DNA from: WANQ01 sp964448055
Lineage (GTDB): Archaea > Thermoproteota > Thermoprotei_A > Sulfolobales > WANQ01
Reading direction: 5' to 3'
Length of the DNA: 33,034 nucleotides
Assembly: GCA_964448055.1 (NCBI GenBank)
Contig: CAYUVB010000017.1
Coordinates: forward strand, 1 to 33,034
Position 1 is the stretch's first letter. Each line of letters begins with the position of its first letter. Made by a program: the position numbers and the translations under genes. Of this stretch, positions 23,585-32,090 are shown one piece after another. Under the pieces are notes generated by a model. The model was not told the origin of the DNA and did not search any database. It was given only the letters and a program-made list of their open reading frames with translations.

Positions 23585-24136
23585 CTAGGGTTTAAACCAT
23601 TTAAACATTACGTATTTTATTTTATTTTGACGAGGATTTACTGCTGCTATTATAAAACTTTTCCTTACACTATGCGATAATCTTCCAGCTCTAACAATTT
23701 CTATAGGATCGATTTTTTCTTCCAAAGGCATTACATGCACAAGGTACGGGGCATGATCTATTCCTGGACCGAACTCGTATACAGCATAATCAGCTCCAAA
23801 TTTTAAGCCGCTTCTAACAACGAAACCTTTCTCTCTTAAGTCACGATAAACCATGTAAAGTGGTTCGAACCTAGGGATGTGCTTCATAGCATAATCTCTA
23901 AGCTCCTTAAAACCTAACTTACTACCCTTAGCATCTTCAACTTCTAGTATACCTTTCTCTACCAGATAAAGTGCTTCAATAAGTGAAAGCTCCAGTGGAG
24001 CATTAAAATCAGGTGAACGAGGCTTGCGTATTCCCACAGGTTTACCATAATAACCTTTAGAGAATATCTTTCTGGCTTGTTCCGGATCTACTATTACTAC
24101 TTTAATCCCTACTAGTACCCCTCTAGCTTCAACCAT
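23585..24136 (-). CDS. endA: tRNA-splicing endonuclease, catalytic subunit
   Basis: 183 residues from ATG at 24136 with GGTAT upstream; the longer frame to 24184 would overlap the previous gene. The catalytic triad is visible as Tyr120 (A-D-Y-A-V-Y), His128 (G-I-D-H-A-P-Y-L-V-H) and Lys159 (S-V-R-K-S-F). The N-terminal domain is the usual small alpha/beta one. It cuts bulge-helix-bulge (BHB) motifs in pre-tRNA and pre-rRNA. Crenarchaeal enzymes are usually heterotetramers with a second, non-catalytic subunit, which is not in the window. It should process the tRNA-Gln intron at 32091-32845. Four nt downstream of the DUF47 gene, likely co-transcribed. Confidence 0.95.
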   Translation of the reverse strand: MVEARGVLVGIKVVIVDPEQARKIFSKGYYGKPVGIRKPRSPDFNAPLELSLIEALYLVEKGILEVEDAKGSKLGFKELRDYAMKHIPRFEPLYMVYRDLREKGFVVRSGLKFGADYAVYEFGPGIDHAPYLVHVMPLEEKIDPIEIVRAGRLSHSVRKSFIIAAVNPRQNKIKYVMFKWFKP

Positions 24137-24140
24137 AAGC

Positions 24141-24824
24141 TTATACCTTATGCAGTGCGATGTACTTGATATTATCCGCTGCATCCCTTGCTAAATCAGA
24201 TGTTTCTTCTAGTAGATCCACAACCTCCTTTAGTACTAATAGTAACGGGATATTATCTGCATAATCTTCGAATACTTTTAACTCTAGTTCTCGATACTCT
24301 TGATCTACTTCTTCTTCCATTCTTATTATTTCTGATGCATAATCTATTGCTTTCTTAGGATTTATAGCTAACATTTCTATTGATGAACCTAATCCTGATA
24401 TTTCTTTTTTAATACTATTCATGAATTCCTTTACTCTATCAACTACTGTACCCTTTAGTGTGTATCCTCTATCTGCTAGTAGATACAACCTATAGGCTAC
24501 GGCATCTAGGTTTTGTGCTATTCTATCTAGATCAGTTAATACTATCCTGTAGACGTCTTTATAAAGTAGACTGGTACTTACTCTTACTAAATACTCCATG
24601 GCCTTGTCTTTTAATTCTTCTGTTTGATTTTTCATATGTCTTGCCTTTACATATCTAGTCTTTACTGTTTCAAGTTTTCCTCCCAGGAAGCTTAATACTA
24701 TATCATTTACTTCTATGAATGTATCCTCCACTGTCCTTGTAATAGACTTTAACATTTCTATTAGATTCATTTCAGCTATACTTGCTTTCCTTATATCATC
24801 GGGTGAATAGTACTCCTCAGCCAT
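24141..24824 (-). CDS. DUF47/PhoU-like regulator of phosphate transport
   Basis: 227 residues, ATG start with a strong AGGAGGT ribosome binding site 8 nt upstream. All-helical, with the C-terminal signature L-L-E-E-T-S-D-L-A-R-D-A-A-D-N-I-K-Y typical of DUF47 proteins related to PhoU. Such proteins usually sit next to Pit phosphate transporters, but none is here; the downstream gene is endA. A metal-binding E-x-x-x-D pattern in the helices fits the family. Function inferred from the family only. Confidence 0.85.
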   Translation of the reverse strand: MAEEYYSPDDIRKASIAEMNLIEMLKSITRTVEDTFIEVNDIVLSFLGGKLETVKTRYVKARHMKNQTEELKDKAMEYLVRVSTSLLYKDVYRIVLTDLDRIAQNLDAVAYRLYLLADRGYTLKGTVVDRVKEFMNSIKKEISGLGSSIEMLAINPKKAIDYASEIIRMEEEVDQEYRELELKVFEDYADNIPLLLVLKEVVDLLEETSDLARDAADNIKYIALHKV

Positions 24825-24878
24825 TAAGGCTTACCTCCTGCTCTCTACCGAAACCCCACGCTGTAACAAGGGCTTGGA

Positions 24879-24887
24879 TTTAATAAA
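24879..24887 (-). promoter_or_regulatory. TATA box of the DUF47-endA operon
   Basis: On the minus strand TTTATTAAA lies about 58 nt before the ATG at 24824, predicting a leader of around 33 nt that includes the AGGAGGT site. Spacing-based inference. Confidence 0.45.
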
Positions 24888-24992
24888 GCTTAACGTAGCC
24901 TCATAAGGTAATTATAATTAACCTGGTTTAACACTGTTGTAGTTAGAGTAATACATATGGTTAAACATCGCAACCCCAAAAGGAGTACCATA

Positions 24993-26627
24993 ATGACACG
25001 GGTATTAATGATTGACTGCTTGGCTAGAGGTAAAGGTGAGCGGAGAGCTACACTTGATGTAGTTGGTGTAGGACCTAGGAGTATTGTTGGAGTTCTTGAA
25101 CTATTCAATATTGAATCACGTATAATGGTGTTTGAAGAACTAGCTGCTAATCCAGCGGTTATGCTTGAATATGATGTTTTAATGGTTTCCGCTATGAGCA
25201 GTGATAAGGGTTGTGCTTTCAAGGCATTGAGGTATTGGAAAGAGTTTGGTCGAGGCCCAACTATTATTGGTGGACCTATAGGTGAAGAATACACATTATT
25301 GATTGAAAAAGGCTTTGACCTTGTCGTTGTAGGTGAAGGTGAGAAAGTCGTAGAGAAACTACTTAAACTAGGATTAAGGGATGGTGTACTACCTGAGGTA
25401 GATAGACTTAAGGAGACCCAAGGCTTAGCGTTTAAACACAATGATAATGTCGTGTTTACCGGTCGTGGTCCTAGACTTAGCGGACAAGACCTAGACTTTT
25501 ATAGACCTTCAACTAAACGTATTATAGATTACCCCTCCTATTGGGGTTTGAGAATCTACGTGGAAGTTGTTCGTGGATGTAGTAACTTCTATCGTCCAAA
25601 GATAAAGTTTCCTAGCGGTGTAAAGTGTATTGATTGTGATATCTGTAGGAGTGGTGAACTAAGACAACGCTTAACATGTCCAGTCAATATACCTCCTGGA
25701 TGTGGCTATTGTAGTGTTCCAGCACTATATGGTCCTTCACGTAGTAAACCAATAGATGCTGTATATCGTGAGGTTAAGGAACTAATAGAGCTTGGTGCAA
25801 CAAGAATAGTTCTTAGTGGACCTGACTTTCTTGACTATGGTAGAGACTGGCTCGTGGAACCAGATCCGTTGACTGATCCACGAAGCCCTCCACCGAATAT
25901 TGATGCAATTAAGGAGCTTCTTGAAAGACTTTGGAACATATCGGAGGTTTCTTCAGGAGAAGTAGCTATTATGATAGAAAATATTAAGGCTAACCTTGTA
26001 AGTGAGGAAGTAGCATCACTTCTAGGTGAATACCTTAAAGGCACACCAGTACACATAGGCTGTGAAACCGGTTCAATAGAACACGCCTTAGCCATAGGTA
26101 GACCCTCAACACCTAATGAGTGCATCAAAGCTGTAGAATTACTAGTTAAACACGGGCTTAGACCTTATTTATACTTCATACATGGTTTGCCTGGTCAGAC
26201 CCTTGATACGGCATATGAAACAATAAAGATAATGGAAGAAGCGTTCAGTAAAGGTGCTGAGAAGATAACTGTATATAGATTCTCACCGTTACCAGGTACT
26301 GCATTTGAGCAATTCCCTCCAGGACCACCAGCTCATAGTAATCCTGCTAGTTCACTAATATATTCGAAAGCTACAGAATTAAATAAGATGTATAAGAATA
26401 GACTTATAGGTAAGAACATAGAAGCAGTAGTTGTAGGTAGACGTGGTTCCTATGGAGTAGCTTATCCCTTCTATCACGGACCTGTGATATTAGTAAATGA
26501 TGGTATTAGGTTTAGAGGGTACTTAGTGGAAATCAAGATAACTAAGGTTATTAGTGATAGACTAGTAGAAGGACAAGTATTAAGGGTTATTAGGAGAATT
26601 GAAAAGACAAGTATATCTAAGAGGTAA
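24993..26627 (+). CDS. Radical SAM protein with B12-binding-like N-terminal domain and Cys-rich insert
   Basis: 544 residues from ATG at 24993, which has AGGAGT 6 nt upstream; an ATG at 24957 is in frame but without such a site. Residues 1-150 form a Rossmann-like B12-binding-type domain (V-L-M-V-S-A-M, I-I-G-G-P-I-G-E, V-V-V-G-E-G-E). The radical SAM core follows. The first cluster Cys (about 196, in V-V-R-G-C) is separated by some 40 residues from G-C-G-Y-C (Cys 237 and 240), and the insert holds Cys 212, 215, 218 and 229. A TRAM-like strand-rich tail ends the protein. Reaction unknown; related to methylthiotransferase and YgiQ-type enzymes. Confidence 0.88.
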   Translation: MTRVLMIDCLARGKGERRATLDVVGVGPRSIVGVLELFNIESRIMVFEELAANPAVMLEYDVLMVSAMSSDKGCAFKALRYWKEFGRGPTIIGGPIGEEYTLLIEKGFDLVVVGEGEKVVEKLLKLGLRDGVLPEVDRLKETQGLAFKHNDNVVFTGRGPRLSGQDLDFYRPSTKRIIDYPSYWGLRIYVEVVRGCSNFYRPKIKFPSGVKCIDCDICRSGELRQRLTCPVNIPPGCGYCSVPALYGPSRSKPIDAVYREVKELIELGATRIVLSGPDFLDYGRDWLVEPDPLTDPRSPPPNIDAIKELLERLWNISEVSSGEVAIMIENIKANLVSEEVASLLGEYLKGTPVHIGCETGSIEHALAIGRPSTPNECIKAVELLVKHGLRPYLYFIHGLPGQTLDTAYETIKIMEEAFSKGAEKITVYRFSPLPGTAFEQFPPGPPAHSNPASSLIYSKATELNKMYKNRLIGKNIEAVVVGRRGSYGVAYPFYHGPVILVNDGIRFRGYLVEIKITKVISDRLVEGQVLRVIRRIEKTSISKR

Positions 26628-26997
26628 GTAATTCTTCTATTCTATCTTTGAGTCTTTTCAATTCTTCTAGGTTTTCTTGAAACTCCTCCCTACGTGAGCT
26701 TAGTAGCTTATAGCCTTTTGAACCATATTCTAGTACTTTCTGTAATATATCTTCCTCTTCGCTTAGTCCTATTAAACTATAGTATTCTAGTAGTGTTAAG
26801 GTATCGTCTGTATATGTTTCTTTTTGAATAAATAGCTTCCTTATTTTTCTTCTTATTATGGAGAGTCTCCATAGCAAGTGGATTATTTCTTTCTCTATTT
26901 CTTCAACTTCTTCTGTTTCATCTAGTTTTTCAAATAGTTGTTCAAGTCTCTTGATTATCTTTACGTGTTGATCTAAAAGTGATTCTATATCGATCAT
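26617..26997 (-). CDS. Hypothetical coiled-coil protein, third gene of the glyS operon
   Basis: 126 residues, ATG start 6 nt after the previous stop. Almost entirely charged helix with heptad-like spacing of Leu and Ile (residues 5-70 and 80-125), so probably a coiled coil. No catalytic motif. The last 11 nt overlap the end of the convergent radical SAM gene. Operon position after GlyRS and a conserved small protein suggests a translation-linked role, which is inference. Confidence 0.7.
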   Translation of the reverse strand: MIDIESLLDQHVKIIKRLEQLFEKLDETEEVEEIEKEIIHLLWRLSIIRRKIRKLFIQKETYTDDTLTLLEYYSLIGLSEEEDILQKVLEYGSKGYKLLSSRREEFQENLEELKRLKDRIEELLTS

Positions 26998-27003
26998 AGC
27001 TTA

Positions 27004-27432
27004 TTACTCCTGTTCTTCTTCCTCTTCTTGTCTACCTAATTTAACCGGTTTTTCTGTTCTTCGAACAGTTGCTATACTATTATCGGCTATACCCTCGTCT
27101 CTTAGTAAGTCTTCATTACACCATACTTCGTTAATTGGCACCGTTTCGTCCAGTACTGCTTTAAAGGCTAATCTATGTCTTCTAGCTATGACTATTTCAA
27201 GATAATCCTTAACACCTAGTTCTTTTGCTAATTGTGGATTTATGTATGCATATTCAGGTTTTATATGTGATTTTCTACGTACTCTTATCCTTTTCTCGGC
27301 TAGCTTCTTTTCCTTTCTTCCTATTACTTCTGATGCGGGAGGTATGATTGCTACTAATGCCCTTATATCTCTCTTCTTTTCCTGTTTTGATTGTTCTTGT
27401 TGCTTTTCTGCTTGTTCCTCAGGTTTACTCAT
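27004..27432 (-). CDS. Hypothetical protein downstream of glyS, possibly double-psi beta-barrel
   Basis: 142 residues, ATG start. A charged Gln/Glu/Lys-rich head (1-22) and an acidic poly-Glu tail flank a core with I-N-P-Q-L-A-K-E-L-G-V-K-D-Y-L-E-I-V-I and later S-I-A-T-V-R-R. The core pattern of strands around a 'lead helix' resembles small double-psi barrel proteins. Family not recognised with confidence. Co-directional with glyS (27-nt gap) and the coiled-coil gene (6-nt gap). Confidence 0.72.
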   Translation of the reverse strand: MSKPEEQAEKQQEQSKQEKKRDIRALVAIIPPASEVIGRKEKKLAEKRIRVRRKSHIKPEYAYINPQLAKELGVKDYLEIVIARRHRLAFKAVLDETVPINEVWCNEDLLRDEGIADNSIATVRRTEKPVKLGRQEEEEEQE

Positions 27433-27459
27433 GATTATATACCCCCATTGTTCACGATA

Positions 27460-29211
27460 TTATTTTACTTTAAGGCTTTGTTCCAGTTCTTCTAAGTTTA
27501 ACTTAAGGTATATGAACTTTTGTAGTATTGTTGGTAGTTCTCTTATAGGTACTCTTATCTGCTTCCATGTATCACGATCTCTTATGGTAACCGTATCGTC
27601 TTCTAATGTTTGATAGTCTACTGTTATTGCTGCTGGTACTCCTATTTCGTCTGCTCTAGCATATCTTCTACCAATACTACCTGACTCATCATATATTACA
27701 TAGAAGCCCTTGTCTACTAGTAGCCTGTATATTTGCCTTGCTTTATTTACTATATCCTTTTTAGATACTAGTGGAAATATCGCCACTTGTATTGGAGCAA
27801 TATCTCTAGGAATACTCAGTATAACTCTATTCTCTTTCTCCTTGTACGCGTATTCCAATGTTATGTAAAGTAATCTTTCAGCACCAAATGAAGGCTCTAC
27901 TACATGAGGTATGAAGTGCTTACCAGTGATCTTTTCTTCTATCTCCTCAACTCTGACATACTTTGTGGAAAGTTTGTAACCATTAACTTCTACATATCCT
28001 TTTTCCTTCAACTGCTTCTCTATTTCCTCTAGCGGTAATTGTTGAAGTCTTTCTATTATCTTTCTAGATTCAGCTTTATAGTCTTTTCCTATGAGCCCTT
28101 TATTTATCCATAGCTTTTTCACCTTAGCTATTCTTGGCTCTGTATATGATTTGAATACCCTTAAGTCTTGGCCACTATACTTCATATGACGTGATAAATC
28201 ATAGTCTCCTCTATAGGAGTGCCCTGAAACCTCTATCCAACCCCACCTACTAACTCTCACTAATTGGTCAAATGTCTGTGAGGAATAGTGAGCTCTTTCA
28301 TGGGGTAACTTGTCTTCGAAATACATGTTCTCGTATGGTACACCTAGTTCATGTACGAAGTCTCTTGCAACGGTCATCCAATAAGCTAGCCATGGATTTA
28401 TTATTATTCTCTCCTCTACTGCTTCACTAACTCTGTATTCTTCTGGTTTTTCTTCACCACGTTTCTTTGCTTCAGCTGTTAGTATCCTTAACTTAGTATT
28501 TGCTACTCGATCGAGTAGAGGACATTCAGGTTCTTCTGGGTCAAAGAAGAATTCTACTTCCATTATTGTAAATTCTCTAAGCCTTATCATTCCTTGTCTT
28601 GGTGATATCTCATTTCTTGCTACTCGGCCTATCTGGGCTATACCTATAGGTAGTTTTGCTCTCATGACATCGTATACTCTCTTGAATGCAACAAACATTC
28701 CTTGAGCTGCTTCAGGTCTAAGGTAACCTATATTACCTTTATATGGACCTATAGTTGTTTGGAATAAGAGATTGAATAATCTAACATCACTTAATGGTCC
28801 ACCGCATACAGGACATCTTAAGTCATGCTCTTTTATTATCTTATTTATTTCGTTGACATCAAGACCTTCAACTTTTATTCTAAGTTTTTCCTCAACCAAG
28901 TGATCAGCACGAAACACCCTTCCACACTTTGTACATTCAATTATTGGATCAGTAAAGTGCTCGACATGACCGCTTGCTTCTAGAACTTTACTTAGAGTTA
29001 TTACCGGTGTTTCAATTTCTACTACATATTCTTGATGCTTCTTTATAAACCATTCACGCCATTTATTCTCAATGTTTTTCTTTAGCAATGTTCCTAAGGG
29101 ACCTAGTTCGTAGAAACCACTTACACCACCATAAATCTCATAGGCTGGCCAGAAGAAACCTCTACGTCGCGCCAACTCTACTATTTTTTCATATTTATCT
29201 TGTATAGTCAA
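27460..29211 (-). CDS. glyS: Glycyl-tRNA synthetase, archaeal alpha2 type
   Basis: 583 residues. Class II synthetase charging tRNA-Gly. The N-terminus R-R-G-F-F-W-P-A-Y-E-I-Y-G-G-V-S-G-F-Y-E-L-G-P is diagnostic. A zinc-binding insert uses C-T-K-C and C-P-V-C. Motif 2 is seen in R-N-E-I-S-P-R-Q-G-M-I-R-L-R-E-F, and motif 3 in V-V-E-P-S-F-G-A-E-R-L-L. The C-terminal anticodon-binding domain includes P-R-D-I-A-P-I-Q-V-A-I-F-P-L. Full length for the family. First gene of a three-gene operon. Confidence 0.96.
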   Translation of the reverse strand: MTIQDKYEKIVELARRRGFFWPAYEIYGGVSGFYELGPLGTLLKKNIENKWREWFIKKHQEYVVEIETPVITLSKVLEASGHVEHFTDPIIECTKCGRVFRADHLVEEKLRIKVEGLDVNEINKIIKEHDLRCPVCGGPLSDVRLFNLLFQTTIGPYKGNIGYLRPEAAQGMFVAFKRVYDVMRAKLPIGIAQIGRVARNEISPRQGMIRLREFTIMEVEFFFDPEEPECPLLDRVANTKLRILTAEAKKRGEEKPEEYRVSEAVEERIIINPWLAYWMTVARDFVHELGVPYENMYFEDKLPHERAHYSSQTFDQLVRVSRWGWIEVSGHSYRGDYDLSRHMKYSGQDLRVFKSYTEPRIAKVKKLWINKGLIGKDYKAESRKIIERLQQLPLEEIEKQLKEKGYVEVNGYKLSTKYVRVEEIEEKITGKHFIPHVVEPSFGAERLLYITLEYAYKEKENRVILSIPRDIAPIQVAIFPLVSKKDIVNKARQIYRLLVDKGFYVIYDESGSIGRRYARADEIGVPAAITVDYQTLEDDTVTIRDRDTWKQIRVPIRELPTILQKFIYLKLNLEELEQSLKVK

Positions 29212-29359
29212 GATTTTACCCTATGCCTACTATTATTCGTAACTATACGTTGATGAAGATATAGTCGTAGTACTTATATGTTAGTGCTTAATAGGGAGAT
29301 AAATAACCCTTAATATTCAGTTACGGAAAGCAAAGAATCATTAGTGAGGACTGATTTAT

Positions 29360-30271
29360 GTGAGTCTAGTTGACCTATACGTCTCTAAGACCCCATACGT
29401 GTTTGGTTGCTTTAAGCCACCTAAGGAAACACCCTTCATATTAGTTGGAGCACCATTAGATACAACAGCTAGTTATAGACCCGGTTCACGTTTTGCACCT
29501 TTAACTATAAGACAAGCAGCATGTAACATCGAGTTCTACTCGCTTAGAGCAGGAGTAGATTTTGAAGAATTCGGAGTTAGGGATATGGGTGATATAGCAA
29601 TTACCCCAGGTAGTATTGAGGAAAACCTTAACCGTATCACTAAAGTTGTAGAAGGATTACTAGAACTAGGGGGCAGACCTATAATTATTGGTGGTGAACA
29701 CTTAATTACACATGCCATAGTTAAGGGACTACTTAGATATAAGCCATGTATATTATATTTTGATGCACATTTTGATCTAAGAAACGAGTACCTAGGATTA
29801 AAACTAAGTCATGCCTCAACTCTCAGGAGGATTACTGAATTAGTAGGAACTGACCATGTATTTGTTGTAGGTGTGAGAGCATTCACCCCAGAAGAAATAG
29901 ATTTCGCTAGAAAACATAGCATACCCTACATTACACCCATACAAGTAAGAATACTTGGCATAAGAGAGACATCTAGAAGAATAAGACAATGGCTCAACAA
30001 ATGTGAAACAGCCTACTTATCAATAGATATGGATGTATATGATCCTGCTTATGCACCAGGTGTAGGTAATCCTGAACCTGAGGGTTTGGATCCAGGAACG
30101 GTATTTGACATATTATCAATGGTTTTAGATAAGAGGTTCCTAGGTTTCGATGTAGTAGAAGTAACACCTAATTATGATCCAAGCGGTATAACTAGTATAC
30201 TTGCTGCCAAAACAATAGTAGAGATCGCATCAAAGCTATACGTTGAACTAAGGTTGAAGAAGACTAAATAG
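29360..30271 (+). CDS. Agmatinase/arginase-family ureohydrolase
   Basis: 303 residues, GTG start at 29360 (ATG at 29358 is out of frame and stops at once). The binuclear Mn site is complete: G-G-E-H, F-D-A-H-F-D, and S-I-D-M-D-V-Y-D-P-A-Y-A-P-G. Full family length. It hydrolyses a guanidino group to release urea, with agmatine to putrescine as the most likely reaction in archaea; guanidinobutyrase or arginase cannot be excluded. Monocistronic, converging on the Rpo12 gene with an 8-nt overlap. Confidence 0.9.
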   Translation: MSLVDLYVSKTPYVFGCFKPPKETPFILVGAPLDTTASYRPGSRFAPLTIRQAACNIEFYSLRAGVDFEEFGVRDMGDIAITPGSIEENLNRITKVVEGLLELGGRPIIIGGEHLITHAIVKGLLRYKPCILYFDAHFDLRNEYLGLKLSHASTLRRITELVGTDHVFVVGVRAFTPEEIDFARKHSIPYITPIQVRILGIRETSRRIRQWLNKCETAYLSIDMDVYDPAYAPGVGNPEPEGLDPGTVFDILSMVLDKRFLGFDVVEVTPNYDPSGITSILAAKTIVEIASKLYVELRLKKTK

Positions 30272-30419
30272 CTTTGACTTTTTTTACAACCGGTGTACGT
30301 ACCTTGTATATCACACGATAGCCACAGTGCGGACAACGTACACGTGGTGCAAGTATCATTAACTGCTGTAAATCAAATACTCTACCACATCTACCACAAC
30401 GATATAAGACTCTACCCAT
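30264..30419 (-). CDS. rpoP: DNA-directed RNA polymerase subunit P (Rpo12)
   Basis: 51 residues from ATG at 30419 with AGGAGTG just upstream. An in-frame start at 30482 would add 21 unrelated residues. Cys 8, 11, 29 and 32 form the zinc ribbon (Y-R-C-G-R-C-G and V-R-C-P-H-C-G-Y-R-V), and the basic tail ends K-K-V-K-A-I. Matches archaeal Rpo12/eukaryotic Rpb12, a structural subunit bridging the D/L and B subunits. Its 3' end overlaps the convergent ureohydrolase gene by 8 nt. Confidence 0.95.
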   Translation of the reverse strand: MGRVLYRCGRCGRVFDLQQLMILAPRVRCPHCGYRVIYKVRTPVVKKVKAI

Positions 30420-30531
30420 TGACACTCCTTCCATCCCAGCTGGTAATAACTGGGAAGAACGTTTATAAGTGTTGCCAACCATTAAGGTACGAGAAAGGAC
30501 TAGAAAATACTAGATAGGGCTGAAAAAGAGT

Positions 30532-30843
30532 ATGGGAAAAGATTATTCCTCAATCTTCGGAGCCCTACCACCAGAAATATATGAGCAATTAACTAAGGAA
30601 GAACAAGTAATAAAGATAAGACTTGAGAAGAGAAAATTCGGGAAAGAGGTTACTATTATCGAAGGAGTAGACGAAAAAGAATTTGACTTGAAGAAACTAG
30701 CTTCTCAACTAAAATCTAGATTAGCCACCGGTGGAACTGCAAAGAATGGTAGGATAGAGCTACAAGGAGACCATCGTCATCGAGTAAAACAGATACTAAT
30801 AGAGCTGGGGTTCCCTGAAGAAAATATACTAATAATAGAGTAA
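30532..30843 (+). CDS. Translation initiation factor aIF1 (SUI1 family)
   Basis: 103 residues, ATG start. The SUI1 core has I-R-L-E-K-R-K-F-G-K-E-V-T-I-I-E-G, S-R-L-A-T-G-G-T-A-K-N-G and I-E-L-Q-G-D-H-R-H-R-V-K, the basic loop that contacts the P site and monitors start-codon choice. Full length. Divergent from Rpo12 and convergent with TFB, so a small cluster of information-processing genes. Confidence 0.95.
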   Translation: MGKDYSSIFGALPPEIYEQLTKEEQVIKIRLEKRKFGKEVTIIEGVDEKEFDLKKLASQLKSRLATGGTAKNGRIELQGDHRHRVKQILIELGFPEENILIIE

Positions 30844-30860
30844 AGCTCTCGATTCTAATC

Positions 30861-30892
30861 AACGTTTTTCATTAAAAACAAATAATTTTTCT
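30861..30892. terminator. T-rich region between convergent aIF1 and TFB genes
   Basis: T5 runs at 30865-30869 and 30886-30890 follow aIF1 on the plus strand, and an A5 run (30874-30878) gives a T run for the TFB transcript. Archaeal termination commonly occurs at such T tracts without a hairpin. Confidence 0.4.
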
Positions 30893-30945
30893 AATACGAT
30901 GTTCAAGCATCTTATCTTTTATACTTGTAGATAAAGTGAAATAAC

Positions 30946-31884
30946 TTATTGTGGTAGAGTTATACCTAATTCTCGTGCTAACTCCTTGTAGCGATTACGT
31001 ACGGTTACCTCAGTTACACCAGCTATTTGCGCAATCTCCTTCTGGGTTCTCCTCTCATCGTTTAATAGTGCTGCTATGTATATTGCTGCAGCAGCTAGTC
31101 CTGCAGGATCTTTACCTGCTGTTATACCTCTCTCACGAGCCTTACGTAATATCTCTATTGCTGTACGAATTGTTGCTCCACTTAACCCTAATAGGCTAGC
31201 AATACGTGGTACATGATCAGCTGGATCAGCTATGGGTACACGAACCCTTAACTCGCGTAGAATCAAGCGATAACAACGTGCAACTTCTTTCCTATCAGCC
31301 TTAGTGTACTGGGCTATCTCGTCAAGTGTACGTGGTATACGTAAGCGACGACAAGCAGCATATATTGCTGCAGCTACAACACTTTCAATACTCCTACCAC
31401 GTACAAGTCCTTTATCAACAGCTTTACGGTAGATTATAGCTGCTTCCTCCTTAACGGTACGTGGAAGCCCTAAGAGACTAGCAATACGTTCAAGTTCATT
31501 CATAGCCTGGGCAAGGTTACGATCAATACTACTCTGGATACGAGCACGTATCTGCCATTTCCTCCAACGAAGAACCTCCAAGCGACGACGGGGCTCAAGC
31601 CTCTTACCACTAGCATCACGATCACGCCAATCAATAACCGTAGACAAACCCTTATCGTGAACCGTAGGCGTTAGAGGACCACCAACACGGCTACGACGCT
31701 CCTTCTCCTCAGGTGTGAAAGCTCTCCACTCTGGACCTTGATCAATAACACGTGCCTCAATTACTTCACCAGTCTCGGTACAGATATACTCGCCCCTTTC
31801 CGGATCAAATACTATCTTGTCTGGCGGGCATTCTTCGGATTCTATAAAAACCTCTCTTCTCTCTTTCTCTTCTTCAAATCCCAT
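30946..31884 (-). CDS. tfb: Transcription initiation factor TFB with degenerate zinc ribbon
   Basis: 312 residues, ATG start with GAGGTG upstream. The B-reader/linker region (D-Q-G-P-E-W-R-A-F and R-S-R-V-G-G-P) and two cyclin folds with a C-terminal HTH (V-T-E-V-T-V-R-N-R-Y-K-E-L) are all present. It bridges TBP-TATA and RNA polymerase. The N-terminal B-ribbon keeps Cys19 and Cys35, but the partners two residues on are replaced (C-P-P-D and C-T-E-T), so a normal four-Cys zinc site is not possible. The rest is intact, so it is probably functional. Whether a second TFB exists is not visible. Confidence 0.95.
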   Translation of the reverse strand: MGFEEEKERREVFIESEECPPDKIVFDPERGEYICTETGEVIEARVIDQGPEWRAFTPEEKERRSRVGGPLTPTVHDKGLSTVIDWRDRDASGKRLEPRRRLEVLRWRKWQIRARIQSSIDRNLAQAMNELERIASLLGLPRTVKEEAAIIYRKAVDKGLVRGRSIESVVAAAIYAACRRLRIPRTLDEIAQYTKADRKEVARCYRLILRELRVRVPIADPADHVPRIASLLGLSGATIRTAIEILRKARERGITAGKDPAGLAAAAIYIAALLNDERRTQKEIAQIAGVTEVTVRNRYKELARELGITLPQ

Positions 31885-32090
31885 AAGACATTACACCTCT
31901 TCTCAATAACTACGGGAAACGATACCTTTAAAACCCCCACTAAAAAATGTTACGCATACACCGCTTAAAAACCTTTATGATATCACCACATTAGAACCCA
32001 GTAAAACAAAAAAACCACCCAAAATACAAGGAAACAGAGAGAACCGCCACAAAGCCGGGTCGTCTAGCGGTCAAGGATGCGGGGCTCTGG

